This document shows positions 1 through 8,106 of a stretch of DNA of 64,000 bases, piece by piece (the first letter of the stretch is position 1; every line of letters begins with the position of its first letter). Position numbers and translations under genes: made by a program. Below the pieces are notes generated by a model that was given only the letters and a program-made list of their open reading frames with translations, had not been told where the DNA came from and ran no database searches. The DNA is taken from assembly GCA_017504405.1 (NCBI GenBank), contig JAFVRG010000011.1, positions 108,497 through 172,496 on the forward strand. The letters are read 5' to 3'. The stretch comes from Clostridia bacterium. GTDB taxonomy: Bacteria; Bacillota; Clostridia; Oscillospirales; CAG-272.

Positions 1-29
1 AAGCTGCTCCTTTTCTTCTCTGTTTCCAT
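1..29 (-). CDS. N-terminus of a gene running off the left edge
   Basis: An ATG at 29 reads leftwards as MET-EKKRSS and leaves the window after nine codons. A good ribosome binding site (AAAAGGAG, about 5 nt upstream of the ATG) and a consensus promoter at 80-108 support a real start. Too little protein is present to suggest a function. Confidence 0.6.
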
Positions 30-79
30 AAAATCTCCTTTTCAGGCATAATTTTGCCATTATTTTTTATATTTTTTTA

Positions 80-108
80 ATTATACCATATTATTCATAT
101 TTTGTCAA
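80..108 (-). promoter_or_regulatory. Sigma-A-type promoter of the left-edge gene
   Basis: Reading the minus strand, TTGACA (103-108) and TATAAT (80-85) are separated by exactly 17 bp, about 50 nt upstream of the ATG at 29. Confidence 0.85.
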
Positions 109-126
109 GAAAAAGCTAATTAATAC

Positions 127-169
127 AAAACAAACCGAGACCGCCTGCAAAAAAAGCAATGACGGTCTC
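127..169 (-). terminator. Terminator after the deacetylase gene
   Basis: GAGACCG and CGGTCTC form a stem with a loop containing TGC-A-rich sequence, followed on the minus strand by a T-rich tract. It lies directly downstream of the deacetylase stop codon. Confidence 0.65.
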
Positions 170-188
170 TCATTTTATTACCCGCGCT

Positions 189-1766
189 TTATCGACGTTT
201 CCTTCTCCTTATGATAAGGAATGCGGTGGCGGATGCTACCGCAACAGCTCCCGCAACCGAAGCAGCGATTATTATACCGACGGAGATGTCGGAATTCTCA
301 GTGCTGTCCGGATTGTCAGCATTGCCGGAATTTCCCGACCCGTCGGGACTGCTCTCGGACGGTTGCAGCCTCGGAATTGTTACGTTGCTCAGCTCCTCGC
401 CCGAGGAATTGAATTTCTTATTGCATACCGAGCACTCCTTGTGCGCTAAAACACCCTCGGCTGTTTCGGTAGGCTCTACCCTCGCAACGTCAGAAAGCTT
501 ATGTGCTCCCGGTTCGCTTATCTTCACGCTTTCAAGCAAATTGCCGTCTGCATCAAAGGCGTCCCCGCAATTATTGCATTTATAATGCTCAATCTCTCCC
601 TCGTTCATGCAATCGGGCTCTTTTCCGTCCATCTTAACAAGGTCATGCTCAGGAGTCAGTACAGCTGTGCTGTTGGGGATAACGTCAATCAGGACATATC
701 TCTTTCCGCCCTCCTCAAAAACATCCGCTGTGCGAGATTGACCTCCGACAGAATAGGAAAAGCTGCTCTCTACCTGCTCGGTAACGTTAACTCTGACTGT
801 CAGAGGGTGGTTGAAAACATCGGCTGTCAGCGGAAGGTTGTCAGCAGTTTTAGCCGCCATCTGTACGCTGACTTTTATCTCATCTCCGTCGAGCGTTGCG
901 CTGACGGTGGAGTTCTGACGCTCTCTTATGTACTTAGTTGCCTCAGATGCGGTGGCCACCCATATATCGCCTCTGTCACGCACCTGTTTTATGTATGCAA
1001 ACCAAGCATCTGCCACGGCATAAGGTATTTCGGTGCTTGCTACATCTCCGACACGGTGTGCGTAAGGACAGTACCAATATCCCTGTGCGGCGGTATCTAC
1101 CCACCCCTTGAGGTATTCAAGCTGATCTACTCCCGATTTGGACGGGGCGGGAGAGTAAACATTGGACCAGCTTCCTTGCGCCCCTAAATTAAAGCCCGGA
1201 TCAAGTGTCTGGTTTCCGCTGTAAACACCCCTCATCATATAGTATTTACTCATACCAACAGTACGGGCATCGGCAACACAGGTTCCGTACGGAACTGCAA
1301 AGGTTAAGATGTCGTGACCGGGAAATGCCGCAGACAGAGCATCCGCAGAATCGAGCATCTCCCTTTTATAAGTGGCTTGATTAAGATTGTCCGGATAACC
1401 GTCACGCATCGCTACATGCGTCGTCGAATGGCTCTGCGGCTCAAGGTGTCCCTTAGCAAAAAGCTCATTCCACATATCAGCAGTTGCATAAGTGCCGTTA
1501 TTTGTCATTCGTCCGGCAATTATCATCAAGGATGCTTTAAGGTCATATTTCTCGCACAGCTCCTCAAGGACCAACGCAGTAGGGTATATTCCGTCATCAA
1601 AGGTCATAGATACTATACCCTTTGCTCCGCCGTATACGTTCTCAATTTTAGCCTCAATTGAAGCCTCGTCACTTGCGCTCGCAGTAACAGGCGTGAGAAG
1701 GGTGGCAAGAATAGCAGCCATAATGATTACAGTTAAGCTCCTTTTGAATTTTCTAATACTCTTCAT
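189..1766 (-). CDS. Membrane-anchored polysaccharide deacetylase (NodB domain)
   Basis: 525 aa. An N-terminal signal peptide (hydrophobic residues about 9-31) is followed by a NodB carbohydrate esterase 4 domain. Metal-binding and catalytic residues are visible: the Asp pair in MTFDDG (D57, D58) and the HSTTH motif (H113, H117). The C-terminal part has two modules containing CxxC pairs (CNNCG and CSVCNKK), a Pro/Ser/Asn-rich spacer, and a membrane helix at about 493-516 ending in RRRKRR, so the enzyme is probably tethered outside the cell membrane. It likely removes acetyl or acyl groups from an amino-sugar polymer such as peptidoglycan or an exopolysaccharide; the substrate is not determined. 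A TATAAT box lies at 1842-1847 on the minus strand with a weak -35. It is monocistronic, with its own terminator. Confidence 0.85.
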   Translation of the reverse strand: MKSIRKFKRSLTVIIMAAILATLLTPVTASASDEASIEAKIENVYGGAKGIVSMTFDDGIYPTALVLEELCEKYDLKASLMIIAGRMTNNGTYATADMWNELFAKGHLEPQSHSTTHVAMRDGYPDNLNQATYKREMLDSADALSAAFPGHDILTFAVPYGTCVADARTVGMSKYYMMRGVYSGNQTLDPGFNLGAQGSWSNVYSPAPSKSGVDQLEYLKGWVDTAAQGYWYCPYAHRVGDVASTEIPYAVADAWFAYIKQVRDRGDIWVATASEATKYIRERQNSTVSATLDGDEIKVSVQMAAKTADNLPLTADVFNHPLTVRVNVTEQVESSFSYSVGGQSRTADVFEEGGKRYVLIDVIPNSTAVLTPEHDLVKMDGKEPDCMNEGEIEHYKCNNCGDAFDADGNLLESVKISEPGAHKLSDVARVEPTETAEGVLAHKECSVCNKKFNSSGEELSNVTIPRLQPSESSPDGSGNSGNADNPDSTENSDISVGIIIAASVAGAVAVASATAFLIIRRRKRR

Positions 1767-2062
1767 TTTTTCAACTCCTCTTTGTGATTTGAGTTACACA
1801 TCGTAAATGCGCATGAACATTCCCACGAATGTTATGATGTAATTATATCACAGTGTGCGAAAATATTGAATAGCGTTTGTTACACATTTGGTTTGCATTT
1901 ATTGAACAGAATTGACCGATAATATTTTTTAAATCCATGCAAAATAAAGTAAAAATGTTTGAAAATACACTCATATTTGTCATTTTTTCACAACAGAAAC
2001 GGAATATAATCAAAAAAATCTGCTAAGGCCAAATTATCATCCGTCAGGCAAGGCGAAGCTCC

Positions 2063-2154
2063 CGTCCGTCGAGGAGAATTTCACGTCCGTCGAGGAGAAT
2101 TTCACGTCCGTTGAGAAGAATTTCACGTCCGTTGAGAAGAATTTCACGTCCGTT
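2063..2154. repeat. 21-bp tandem repeat, 4.4 copies
   Basis: Units start at 2063, 2084, 2105, 2126 and 2147 (partial). The consensus is CGTCCGTYGAGRAGAATTT plus CA; the first two units share GTCGAGG and the next two share GTTGAGA, showing stepwise duplication. It sits just beyond the terminator of the lysine operon and is probably not transcribed from it. Confidence 0.9.
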
Positions 2155-2198
2155 CACAAAAAAGACCGCAAGCTCACAGCAAATGAGCTTGCGGTCTG
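2155..2198 (-). terminator. Terminator of the dapA-dapB-ddh-lysA operon
   Basis: A 12-bp stem, GACCGCAAGCTC pairing with GAGCTTGCGGTC, is followed on the minus strand by TTTTTT. It lies 35 nt past the lysA stop codon. Confidence 0.9.
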
Positions 2199-2233
2199 TC
2201 CGATAGGGACGGTGTATTGTTATTTCTTTATAT

Positions 2234-3559
2234 TTATACGTCAAGCGCAGTTATATCCTCAACGCTCTCACGGCGTACCGCCACGTAGGAGTCGCCGCCC
2301 GACAGCATAACCACAGGGGGGCGGGGGATACGGTTGTAATTTGATGCCATCGAATAATGGTATGCGCCCGTTGTCAGGGTTGCGAGAATATCGCCTCTGC
2401 CTATGTTTTCGGGTAAGTCTATATTTTCGGCGATTATATCGCCGCTCTCACAGCAACGGCCCACCACCGAGCAATTCATATCCCTGTCCTCATATACGTT
2501 TTTCGCAGAGAGAACGGTGTATTTAGAGCCGTAGAGGACATATCGGGGGCTGTCGGTCATTCCGCCGTCAACAGATACGTAATTTTTGTATCCCGTTATT
2601 TTCTTAACCGTTCCGACGGTATAGAGCGTCATTCCCGCATCGGCAACTATGCTCCTGCCCGGCTCAAAGCATATATCGGGCATGGGTATTGAAAGCTCCC
2701 TGACAACGCTGTGCACCCTCTCGCCTACAAGGCGTATGTTGGCGGCAATATCAATCACGGGGTCGCTCGCAACGTAGCGGACGCCAAAGCCGCCGCCGAG
2801 ATCAAGACGGCGTGCGGTATATCCGAGCGCATCCCGCATATCCCGTATAAATCCGAGCATTATATCAACGGTTGCAAGATAGACCGAGGCATCAAAAACC
2901 TGCGAGCCAACGTGACAGTGGAAGCCCTCAAGCGATACGTGCGGAAGAGAGAGCGCAAGCTCGGTCATCTCACGTGCCTGTCCCGTTTCTATTGCAGAAC
3001 CGAATTTCGAATCCACCTTACCCGTTGCAACCGCCTCGTAGGTGTGGGGGTCGATTCCCGGGGTTATACGCAGAAGAACCCTCTGCGATGTGCCCCTTTC
3101 ACCTGCAATACGCTCGATAGCGTACAGCTCCTCGGCGTTATCCGCAACGAAAAAGCCTACGCCGTTATCCATTGCGTATTCGATATCGGCATCGGTTTTG
3201 TTATTTGAATGAAAATATGCGTTTTCGAGGGGGAAGCCCGCCTTGACCGCCGTGCAAATTTCGCCCGACGATACGACGTCAATTCCCATACCCTCCTCAC
3301 GCATTATCTCATAAATGCGCTTGAACGAGCATGCCTTTGACGCATACATAACGTGACCCCTGTCACCGAAAACCTCGGCAACTGCATCAAGGTAGGTTCT
3401 GCATCTCTCACGTATTCTGTCCTCATCCATAAGGTAGAGGGGAGTTTTATATTTTTCTGCGAGAGCGAGCGTGCTCTGCCCTGCGAAAAGGAGCTCGCCA
3501 TCCTCGGCTACGCTGATATTTTCGCAGATAATATCACTTGCAATATCTGTTCGTGTCAC
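2234..3559 (-). CDS. lysA: Diaminopimelate decarboxylase
   Basis: 441 aa. It converts meso-2,6-diaminopimelate to L-lysine and CO2 in the cytoplasm using PLP. Family signatures are visible: the PLP lysine in YASKACS near residue 75, the glycine-rich phosphate loop GGGFG, the EPGR motif, and the C-terminal CESGD segment that supplies residues to the partner active site in the dimer. The start is a GTG at 3559, with AAAGGAAAG about 6 nt upstream; no better ATG exists nearby. It is the last gene of the lysine operon, 97 bp after ddh, so its expression should follow the riboswitch at 6551-6705. Confidence 0.95.
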   Translation of the reverse strand: MTRTDIASDIICENISVAEDGELLFAGQSTLALAEKYKTPLYLMDEDRIRERCRTYLDAVAEVFGDRGHVMYASKACSFKRIYEIMREEGMGIDVVSSGEICTAVKAGFPLENAYFHSNNKTDADIEYAMDNGVGFFVADNAEELYAIERIAGERGTSQRVLLRITPGIDPHTYEAVATGKVDSKFGSAIETGQAREMTELALSLPHVSLEGFHCHVGSQVFDASVYLATVDIMLGFIRDMRDALGYTARRLDLGGGFGVRYVASDPVIDIAANIRLVGERVHSVVRELSIPMPDICFEPGRSIVADAGMTLYTVGTVKKITGYKNYVSVDGGMTDSPRYVLYGSKYTVLSAKNVYEDRDMNCSVVGRCCESGDIIAENIDLPENIGRGDILATLTTGAYHYSMASNYNRIPRPPVVMLSGGDSYVAVRRESVEDITALDV

Positions 3560-3656
3560 TTTTATCTTTCCTTTTAATCAAAGAATCGTTATGACCTTAA
3601 CCGAGCTTTTTGCCCTCAATTGCCATCGGCTCAAAGGCAAATCGCATCGGCTCCAA

Positions 3657-4634
3657 TCAAAGCATTGTACGGCGCAGCTCGTCGGGTGTAAGGGGCGAGA
3701 GGTCGGAGGGCGCTACGTCAAACACGGTTTTGCAGCCACGCTCTCCCCGTCTGTACATTTTATCAACCGCACGGGCAAACGCCACCAAAACGCTGGCGGT
3801 AAACTCGGGGTTGGAATCGAGCTTCAAGCTATATTCAATTATATGCTTGTTTTCACCGTTAACGCCCGTACTGCCCGAACGAATGACAAATCCGCCGTGA
3901 GGTATCCCCTTATGCTTTTCGTCAAGCTCCTGTTGGGTTATAAAATTCACCGTGGTATCGTAATCGGCAAAGTATTTGGGCATCTCCTTAATTTCTCTCT
4001 CAATGCGAGCTAAATCTGCGCCCTTCTCTGCCACCACGTAGCACTCGCGGGTATGCTTCTCCCTTGTGGAAAGGGTGGGGTTTTCACCTGCGCGCACCTT
4101 GTCGAGCGCCGTTTCAACGGGGACGGTATACTGACGTGCGTCAAGGACGCCATCAATGCGTCTGATTGCGTCGGAATGTCCCTGGCTGACGCCCTTGCCC
4201 CAGAAGGTATAATCCGAGCCGTTTGGCAGGATTGCCGAGGCATAAAGTCGGTTGAGGGAGAACATACCGGGGTCCCAGCCCGCTGATATGAGCGCAACGT
4301 GTCCGCCTGTCCTCGCCGCCGTGTCTGTTGCGGCGAAGTGCGTGGGTATATCTGCGTGGGTGTCAAAGCTGTCAACTATGTTGAAGCTCTCTGCCAATGC
4401 AGGCGACATTTTCGGCAAATCGGTTGCGCTGCCGCCGCAGATAATCAGAACGTCAATATCTTCCTTATATTTTTCAATATCGTTACAGTGAAAAACTCTC
4501 GTATTGCAGGCGGTTTTCACGCTGTCGGGGCTTCTGCGTGTGAATACACCCAATACCTCGCAGTCGGGAGCGGCGGTTGCCGCTATTTCAACACCCCTGC
4601 CGAGATTTCCGTAACCGTAAATTGCTATTTTCAT
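3657..4634 (-). CDS. ddh: meso-Diaminopimelate D-dehydrogenase
   Basis: 325 aa, the usual length of this family. It makes meso-diaminopimelate in one NADPH-dependent step from tetrahydrodipicolinate and ammonia, bypassing the succinyl, acetyl and aminotransferase branches. The N-terminal Rossmann motif GYGNLGRG and the family segments ALISAGWDPGMFSLNR and FWGKGVSQGHSDAIRR are present. No dapD, dapL, dapE or dapF lies in the operon, which fits the dehydrogenase variant of the pathway. The ATG at 4634 has a modest AAGG site. The gene is separated from dapB by a 41-bp tandem repeat. Confidence 0.93.
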   Translation of the reverse strand: MKIAIYGYGNLGRGVEIAATAAPDCEVLGVFTRRSPDSVKTACNTRVFHCNDIEKYKEDIDVLIICGGSATDLPKMSPALAESFNIVDSFDTHADIPTHFAATDTAARTGGHVALISAGWDPGMFSLNRLYASAILPNGSDYTFWGKGVSQGHSDAIRRIDGVLDARQYTVPVETALDKVRAGENPTLSTREKHTRECYVVAEKGADLARIEREIKEMPKYFADYDTTVNFITQQELDEKHKGIPHGGFVIRSGSTGVNGENKHIIEYSLKLDSNPEFTASVLVAFARAVDKMYRRGERGCKTVFDVAPSDLSPLTPDELRRTML

Positions 4635-4645
4635 ATTATTACCTT

Positions 4646-4792
4646 CAAATTTTCGGATAAATTCAGTCGTTTAATGCGTAGCTGTGCAAATTTTCGGATA
4701 AATTCAGTCGCTTAGTGCACAGCTGTGCAAATTTTCGGTCGAATTCAGCCGTTTAATGCTTAACTGTGCAAATTCCCTGATAAATCAGTCCG
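4646..4792. repeat. 41-bp tandem repeat between dapB and ddh
   Basis: Three full units start at 4646, 4687 and 4728, and a degenerate partial unit starts at 4769 and runs into the last codons of dapB. Each unit has the form CAAATTTTCGG...TTCAG...TGTG. Unit length is exactly 41 bp in all three. The repeat fills the whole intergenic gap inside the operon. Confidence 0.95.
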
Positions 4793-5546
4793 CTACTATA
4801 TCGTGCATATTGTAGAGCCCTGCGCCCTTGCCGATGAGAAATTCAGCCGCCGCAAGCGCCCCTTCCGCAAAGAGCGCTCTGTCGTGCGCCTCGTGCTTTA
4901 AGGTTATTGTTTGCGTATCGGTGCCCAAAATCACCTCGTGCTCGCCTACTATGTTGCCCATACGGATGGCGTGAATGCCTATCTCCTCGGGCGTGCGCTT
5001 ACCGTGTCCGCTTCTGCCAAGAACGGTATATGCGCTCGGGCGTACCGACTGTATCTCGTTTGCCAGCATTATTGCCGTGCCGCTGGGCGCATCGAGCTTT
5101 CTTATATGATGCTTTTCTATTATTTCAATCTGCGCATCGGGCATTGCCGCCGCCGCCTTCTTAGCCAATTCAACGAGCAGCGCTACTCCGAGCGACATAT
5201 TCGCCGAGAAGAACACGGGAATTTTCTTCGCCGCATCTGCGATGAGCGCCAATTCCTCCTCGGTCTGTCCTGTGGTTGCGAGGACTGCGGGCATCCCCTT
5301 AGCAACTGCAAAGGAAAGAAGCTCTGCCGTGCAGGAATGATGTGAAAAGTCTATTATACAGTCGGCTTCCCCGACGCCAAAAATTTCCTTTGCCTCGGCA
5401 AAACCGCCCGCAACGGGAATTTCTGCGCCCCTGTCGGAGCGAATGTCAACGCCGCCGACGGTCACAGCGCCCCTGTATCCGCGAAGCGATGCAGAAACGA
5501 CCTCTTTTCCCATATGACCGCATATTCCGCTAACAATTATTCTCAT
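4785..5546 (-). CDS. dapB: 4-hydroxy-tetrahydrodipicolinate reductase
   Basis: 253 aa. It reduces the product of DapA to tetrahydrodipicolinate with NAD(P)H. The N-terminal nucleotide-binding motif GICGHMGKEV, the central segment ATTGQTEEE, and the catalytic region EIIEKHHIRKLDAPSGTA (with the conserved His and Lys) are all seen. The start ATG has GAGG upstream. It follows dapA by 10 bp and precedes ddh. The stop codon lies inside the last, degenerate copy of the 41-bp repeat, so expansion of the repeat may have altered the extreme C-terminus. Confidence 0.95.
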   Translation of the reverse strand: MRIIVSGICGHMGKEVVSASLRGYRGAVTVGGVDIRSDRGAEIPVAGGFAEAKEIFGVGEADCIIDFSHHSCTAELLSFAVAKGMPAVLATTGQTEEELALIADAAKKIPVFFSANMSLGVALLVELAKKAAAAMPDAQIEIIEKHHIRKLDAPSGTAIMLANEIQSVRPSAYTVLGRSGHGKRTPEEIGIHAIRMGNIVGEHEVILGTDTQTITLKHEAHDRALFAEGALAAAEFLIGKGAGLYNMHDIVAD

Positions 5547-5556
5547 AATTTTTGCC

Positions 5557-6444
5557 TCACACGTTTATTCCCGCAGCACGCATATTTGCGAGCAGGACGT
5601 CCTCATTTTTCTTTTCCATAGGTGTGAGGGGCAGGCGCAGATAGTTGTCGCAATAGCCCATTGCGCTCATCGCCGCCTTCACGGGTATAGGGTTAACCTC
5701 GCAGAAGAGTGAATCAACGAGAGGTATGTACTTCAACTGCATTTCCCTTGCACCCTTAACGTCGCCGTTAAGGAATTTGTGACACATCTTTGACGTTTCC
5801 TTCGGCAAAAGGTTGGAAAGCACCGAGATAACGCCGATGCCGCCGAGCGACATAATGGGAACTATCTGGTCGTCGTTGCCCGAGTAAACGTCGATTTTGT
5901 CACCGCACAGCTCACAGAGCTTCGCTATCTGCGAGATGTTTCCGCTTGCTTCCTTAATAGCAACTATATTCTTATGGTCTGCAAGGCGTGCGCAGGTTTC
6001 GGGCAAAAGATTGCAGCCTGTTCTGCCGGGCACATTGTAAAGAATACAGGGCTTGGTGCTTGCATCCGCAATAGCGGTGAAGAACTGATAAAGTCCGTTC
6101 TGCGTAGCCTTGTTATAGTATGGAGTAACGAGGAGCATAGCGTCAGCGCCCACCTCGCACGCATATTTTGTCAGCTCGATAGCGTATGCCGCATCGTTTG
6201 AGCCTGTTCCTGCGATAACGGGAACTCTGCCTTTTACCTGCTCAACGCAGAAGCGGATAGCCTCCTTGTGCTCCTCGTCGGTGAGGGTTGAGCCCTCGCC
6301 TGTCGTTCCGACAGCGACTATCGCATCAATTCCCTCGGCAATCTGCCACTCAATGAGGCGAGCAAACTGCTCGTAGTCAATTCCGTTTTCGTTCAAGGGG
6401 GTTACGATAGCCGTAGCCGCTCCCGTAAATACTGTGTTTTTCAT
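5557..6444 (-). CDS. dapA: 4-hydroxy-tetrahydrodipicolinate synthase
   Basis: 295 aa. It condenses pyruvate with aspartate semialdehyde, the first committed step to diaminopimelate and lysine. The Schiff-base lysine lies in VAIKEASGN, and the catalytic tyrosines in YYNKAT and LYNVPGRTG; the substrate loop GTTGEG is also present. The frame stays open upstream to 6669, but that stretch is the antisense-free leader containing the riboswitch. The true start is the ATG at 6444, preceded by AGAGG, giving MKNTVFTGAATAIVTP at the normal N-terminus. First gene of the operon. Confidence 0.95.
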   Translation of the reverse strand: MKNTVFTGAATAIVTPLNENGIDYEQFARLIEWQIAEGIDAIVAVGTTGEGSTLTDEEHKEAIRFCVEQVKGRVPVIAGTGSNDAAYAIELTKYACEVGADAMLLVTPYYNKATQNGLYQFFTAIADASTKPCILYNVPGRTGCNLLPETCARLADHKNIVAIKEASGNISQIAKLCELCGDKIDVYSGNDDQIVPIMSLGGIGVISVLSNLLPKETSKMCHKFLNGDVKGAREMQLKYIPLVDSLFCEVNPIPVKAAMSAMGYCDNYLRLPLTPMEKKNEDVLLANMRAAGINV

Positions 6445-6483
6445 TTTAAATAACCTCTTTTCTTCGATTTGTGACCTATCAAA

Positions 6484-6514
6484 ACAAAAAAGATAGCCAA
6501 ACGGGGCTACCTCA
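6484..6514 (-). terminator. Intrinsic terminator of the lysine riboswitch
   Basis: On the minus strand GGTAGCC-CCGTTT-GGCTATC is followed by TTTTTTG. It lies between the aptamer and dapA, where transcription attenuation would be expected. Part of the stem repeats the CTATC sequence of the aptamer closing helix, which suggests competing pairing. Confidence 0.8.
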
Positions 6515-6550
6515 CGCATCGGCAAATCACAAAATACCGAAATAATGATG

Positions 6551-6705
6551 GGATAGCTCTCCGCAAGAATGCGACAGCAGGGCGGATATTCTCCGAACTG
6601 CCAGCAGAGCGCCTGCCACAGCGCCCAACTTCGGCACCCTCTCCTTTCCCACACGGCCTCGGCGGTCATTTATGTGCGGTACTGATAGACAGGTGCGCCT
6701 CTACC
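6551..6705 (-). promoter_or_regulatory. Lysine riboswitch (L box)
   Basis: Recognised by conserved elements in the right order: P1 5' strand GGTAGAGGCGC, then ATCAGTA, then GGAAAGGAGAGGGTGCCGAAG cut short here as GGGTGCCGAAG, then CTGGCAG...GAATATCC...CTGTCGC, and the P1 3' strand GGAGAGCTATC. These match the L-box consensus found in front of lysine genes of Firmicutes. With the downstream terminator it should shut off the operon when lysine is abundant. Confidence 0.92.
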
Positions 6706-6720
6706 TTTTTTTACGCTAAT

Positions 6721-6749
6721 AGTATAGCATAACGCACACGTGTTGTCAA
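6721..6749 (-). promoter_or_regulatory. Promoter of the lysine operon
   Basis: TTGACA (6744-6749), 17-bp spacer, TATACT (6721-6726) on the minus strand. The predicted transcript would start about 8 nt before the first strand of the riboswitch P1 helix. Confidence 0.9.
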
Positions 6750-6867
6750 CACTTTTAATTCTTTTTTTGTTTTTTGCTGTATTTTGTGCGTTTTTTACGA
6801 ATTTGACATAAAAACAGTTTTTTGCACTATTCGGATAAAATGAATTTTCATTTTACTTGAAAACACG

Positions 6868-6904
6868 AAAATTCCGTATAAACAAAGAATTTATACGGAA
6901 TTTT
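6868..6904. terminator. Hairpin after the D-2-hydroxyacid dehydrogenase gene
   Basis: A 15-bp perfect inverted repeat, AAAATTCCGTATAAA and its complement, with a 7-nt loop. A/T ends on both sides would let it act in either direction; on the minus strand it follows the dehydrogenase stop codon. Confidence 0.75.
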
Positions 6905-6938
6905 ACATTTTTCGATATTTTTTGTCATAAACGGATAA

Positions 6939-7916
6939 TCAATTTATTACCACCTTATTGCAGCAGCCACAGCCCGCAATATAGCCCGATATATTTTCAA
7001 CCGTTGTCTTTGCTATTGCGGTCAGCGCCTCATCGGTCAAAAATGCCTGATGCGAGGTAACGAGGACGTTTGGCATTGATATAAGCCTTGCGAGCACGTC
7101 GTCCGCAATTATATGCCCCGAATAGTCCTCAAAGAACAAATCGGTCTCCTCCTCGTAGACGTCGAGGCAGGCGGCGCCGATTTTGCGCTCCTTAATTCCC
7201 TCGAGAAGCGCCACAGCATCAACCAGCGCTCCACGTGATGTATTCACTATCACAACGCCTTTTTTCATCTTTGCAATAGAATTTTCATCAATGACGTGAT
7301 AGGTTTCGCTATTGAGCGGGCAATGCAGAGAAATTATATCGCTCTCGGAGAATAGCGTATCAAGCGAGGTGTAGGTCACGTCCTCGCAGGCGGGGTATTT
7401 ATCATAGGCGAGAACTCTCATTCCAAAGCCCTTGCATATATCAATAAATGCTTTTCCTATTCTTCCTGTTCCTATGACGCCGACGGTTTTTCCGTAAAAG
7501 TCAAAGCCGGAAAGCCCCGAGAGGCTGAAATTGAAATCACGGGTTCTGTTATACGCCTTATGAATACGGCGCACCGACGTGAGCAGCATAGCCATAGCAT
7601 GCTCCGCAACTGCGTGAGGGGAATATGCAGGAACGTGCATTACGCAGATTTTGCCCTCGGCGTGCCTTATATCCACGTTGTTATAGCCTGCGCACCTGAG
7701 CGCTATAAATTTAACTCCCATACTGCAAAGTCCGTCAATGACCTCGGCATTCGCCGTATCGTTTACGAATATGCACACACCCTCGCAGCCCGCCGCAAGG
7801 GGCAAGGTATCAATGCTGAGCCTCGATTCTAAGAATTTAAATTCTATTCCGTCGTGCTCTACCCTCTCAAACGACTCCTTATCATACGGCTTTGTATCAA
7901 AAAAAGCTATTTTCAT
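6939..7916 (-). CDS. D-2-hydroxyacid dehydrogenase (D-lactate dehydrogenase-like)
   Basis: 325 aa. NAD-dependent reduction of a 2-keto acid, most likely pyruvate to D-lactate in fermentation. The nucleotide-binding GTGRIG is at 149-154. The catalytic trio of the family is present: Arg228 in NTSRGALVD, Glu257 in DVYEEE, and His289 in TSHQAF. The FFEDYSG segment after the Glu is typical of the D-LDH branch rather than of glycerate or phosphoglycerate dehydrogenases. Start ATG with GAGGT 5 nt upstream. Monocistronic, bounded by hairpins on both sides. Substrate is inferred from family resemblance only. Confidence 0.85.
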   Translation of the reverse strand: MKIAFFDTKPYDKESFERVEHDGIEFKFLESRLSIDTLPLAAGCEGVCIFVNDTANAEVIDGLCSMGVKFIALRCAGYNNVDIRHAEGKICVMHVPAYSPHAVAEHAMAMLLTSVRRIHKAYNRTRDFNFSLSGLSGFDFYGKTVGVIGTGRIGKAFIDICKGFGMRVLAYDKYPACEDVTYTSLDTLFSESDIISLHCPLNSETYHVIDENSIAKMKKGVVIVNTSRGALVDAVALLEGIKERKIGAACLDVYEEETDLFFEDYSGHIIADDVLARLISMPNVLVTSHQAFLTDEALTAIAKTTVENISGYIAGCGCCNKVVIN

Positions 7917-7970
7917 ATTCTACCTCGTTTTTGTATGTTTCTGTTGCTCCCGATTTTTTCTTCCGTCCAA

Positions 7971-8037
7971 GCACTGCTATCCGTCAATGGCATTACGCCA
8001 ATGCCGGCTCTGCTGTTTATTTTACCCATAGCAGTGC
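7971..8037. repeat. Nested inverted repeats upstream of the dehydrogenase gene
   Basis: GCACTGCTAT (7971-7980) and its exact complement ATAGCAGTGC (8028-8037) enclose a smaller stem GGCATT-ACGCC-AATGCC. Together they could fold into a 67-nt structure in the presumed leader of the dehydrogenase. No known riboswitch consensus was recognised. Confidence 0.6.
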
Positions 8038-8046
8038 AGTTTATAA

Positions 8047-8093
8047 CAAAAAGTCGGTGCGTATAGCCATACGGCTGTAACGCACCCGACCTT
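8047..8093 (-). terminator. Terminator of the solute-binding protein gene
   Basis: GTCGGGTGCG pairs with CGCACCGAC across a loop that carries an inner GCCGTATGGC hairpin, followed on the minus strand by TTTTTG. Located 14 bp after the stop codon at 8107. Confidence 0.8.
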
Positions 8094-8106
8094 TTAAGTT
8101 TTAGGA

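Noticed and set aside
2044..2244. 66-codon frame with repeated N/D-GREILL units downstream of lysA
   Set aside because: It is the translation of the 21-bp tandem repeat and of the operon terminator; its start lies within the terminator/lysA end and it has no ribosome binding site.
4646..4792. Regularly spaced repeats that might be a CRISPR array
   Set aside because: The 41-bp units are continuous tandem copies without variable spacers, and no cas genes are near.
6445..6669. N-terminal extension of DapA
   Set aside because: The frame is open by chance through the lysine riboswitch; a good ribosome site and the normal DapA N-terminus lie at 6444.
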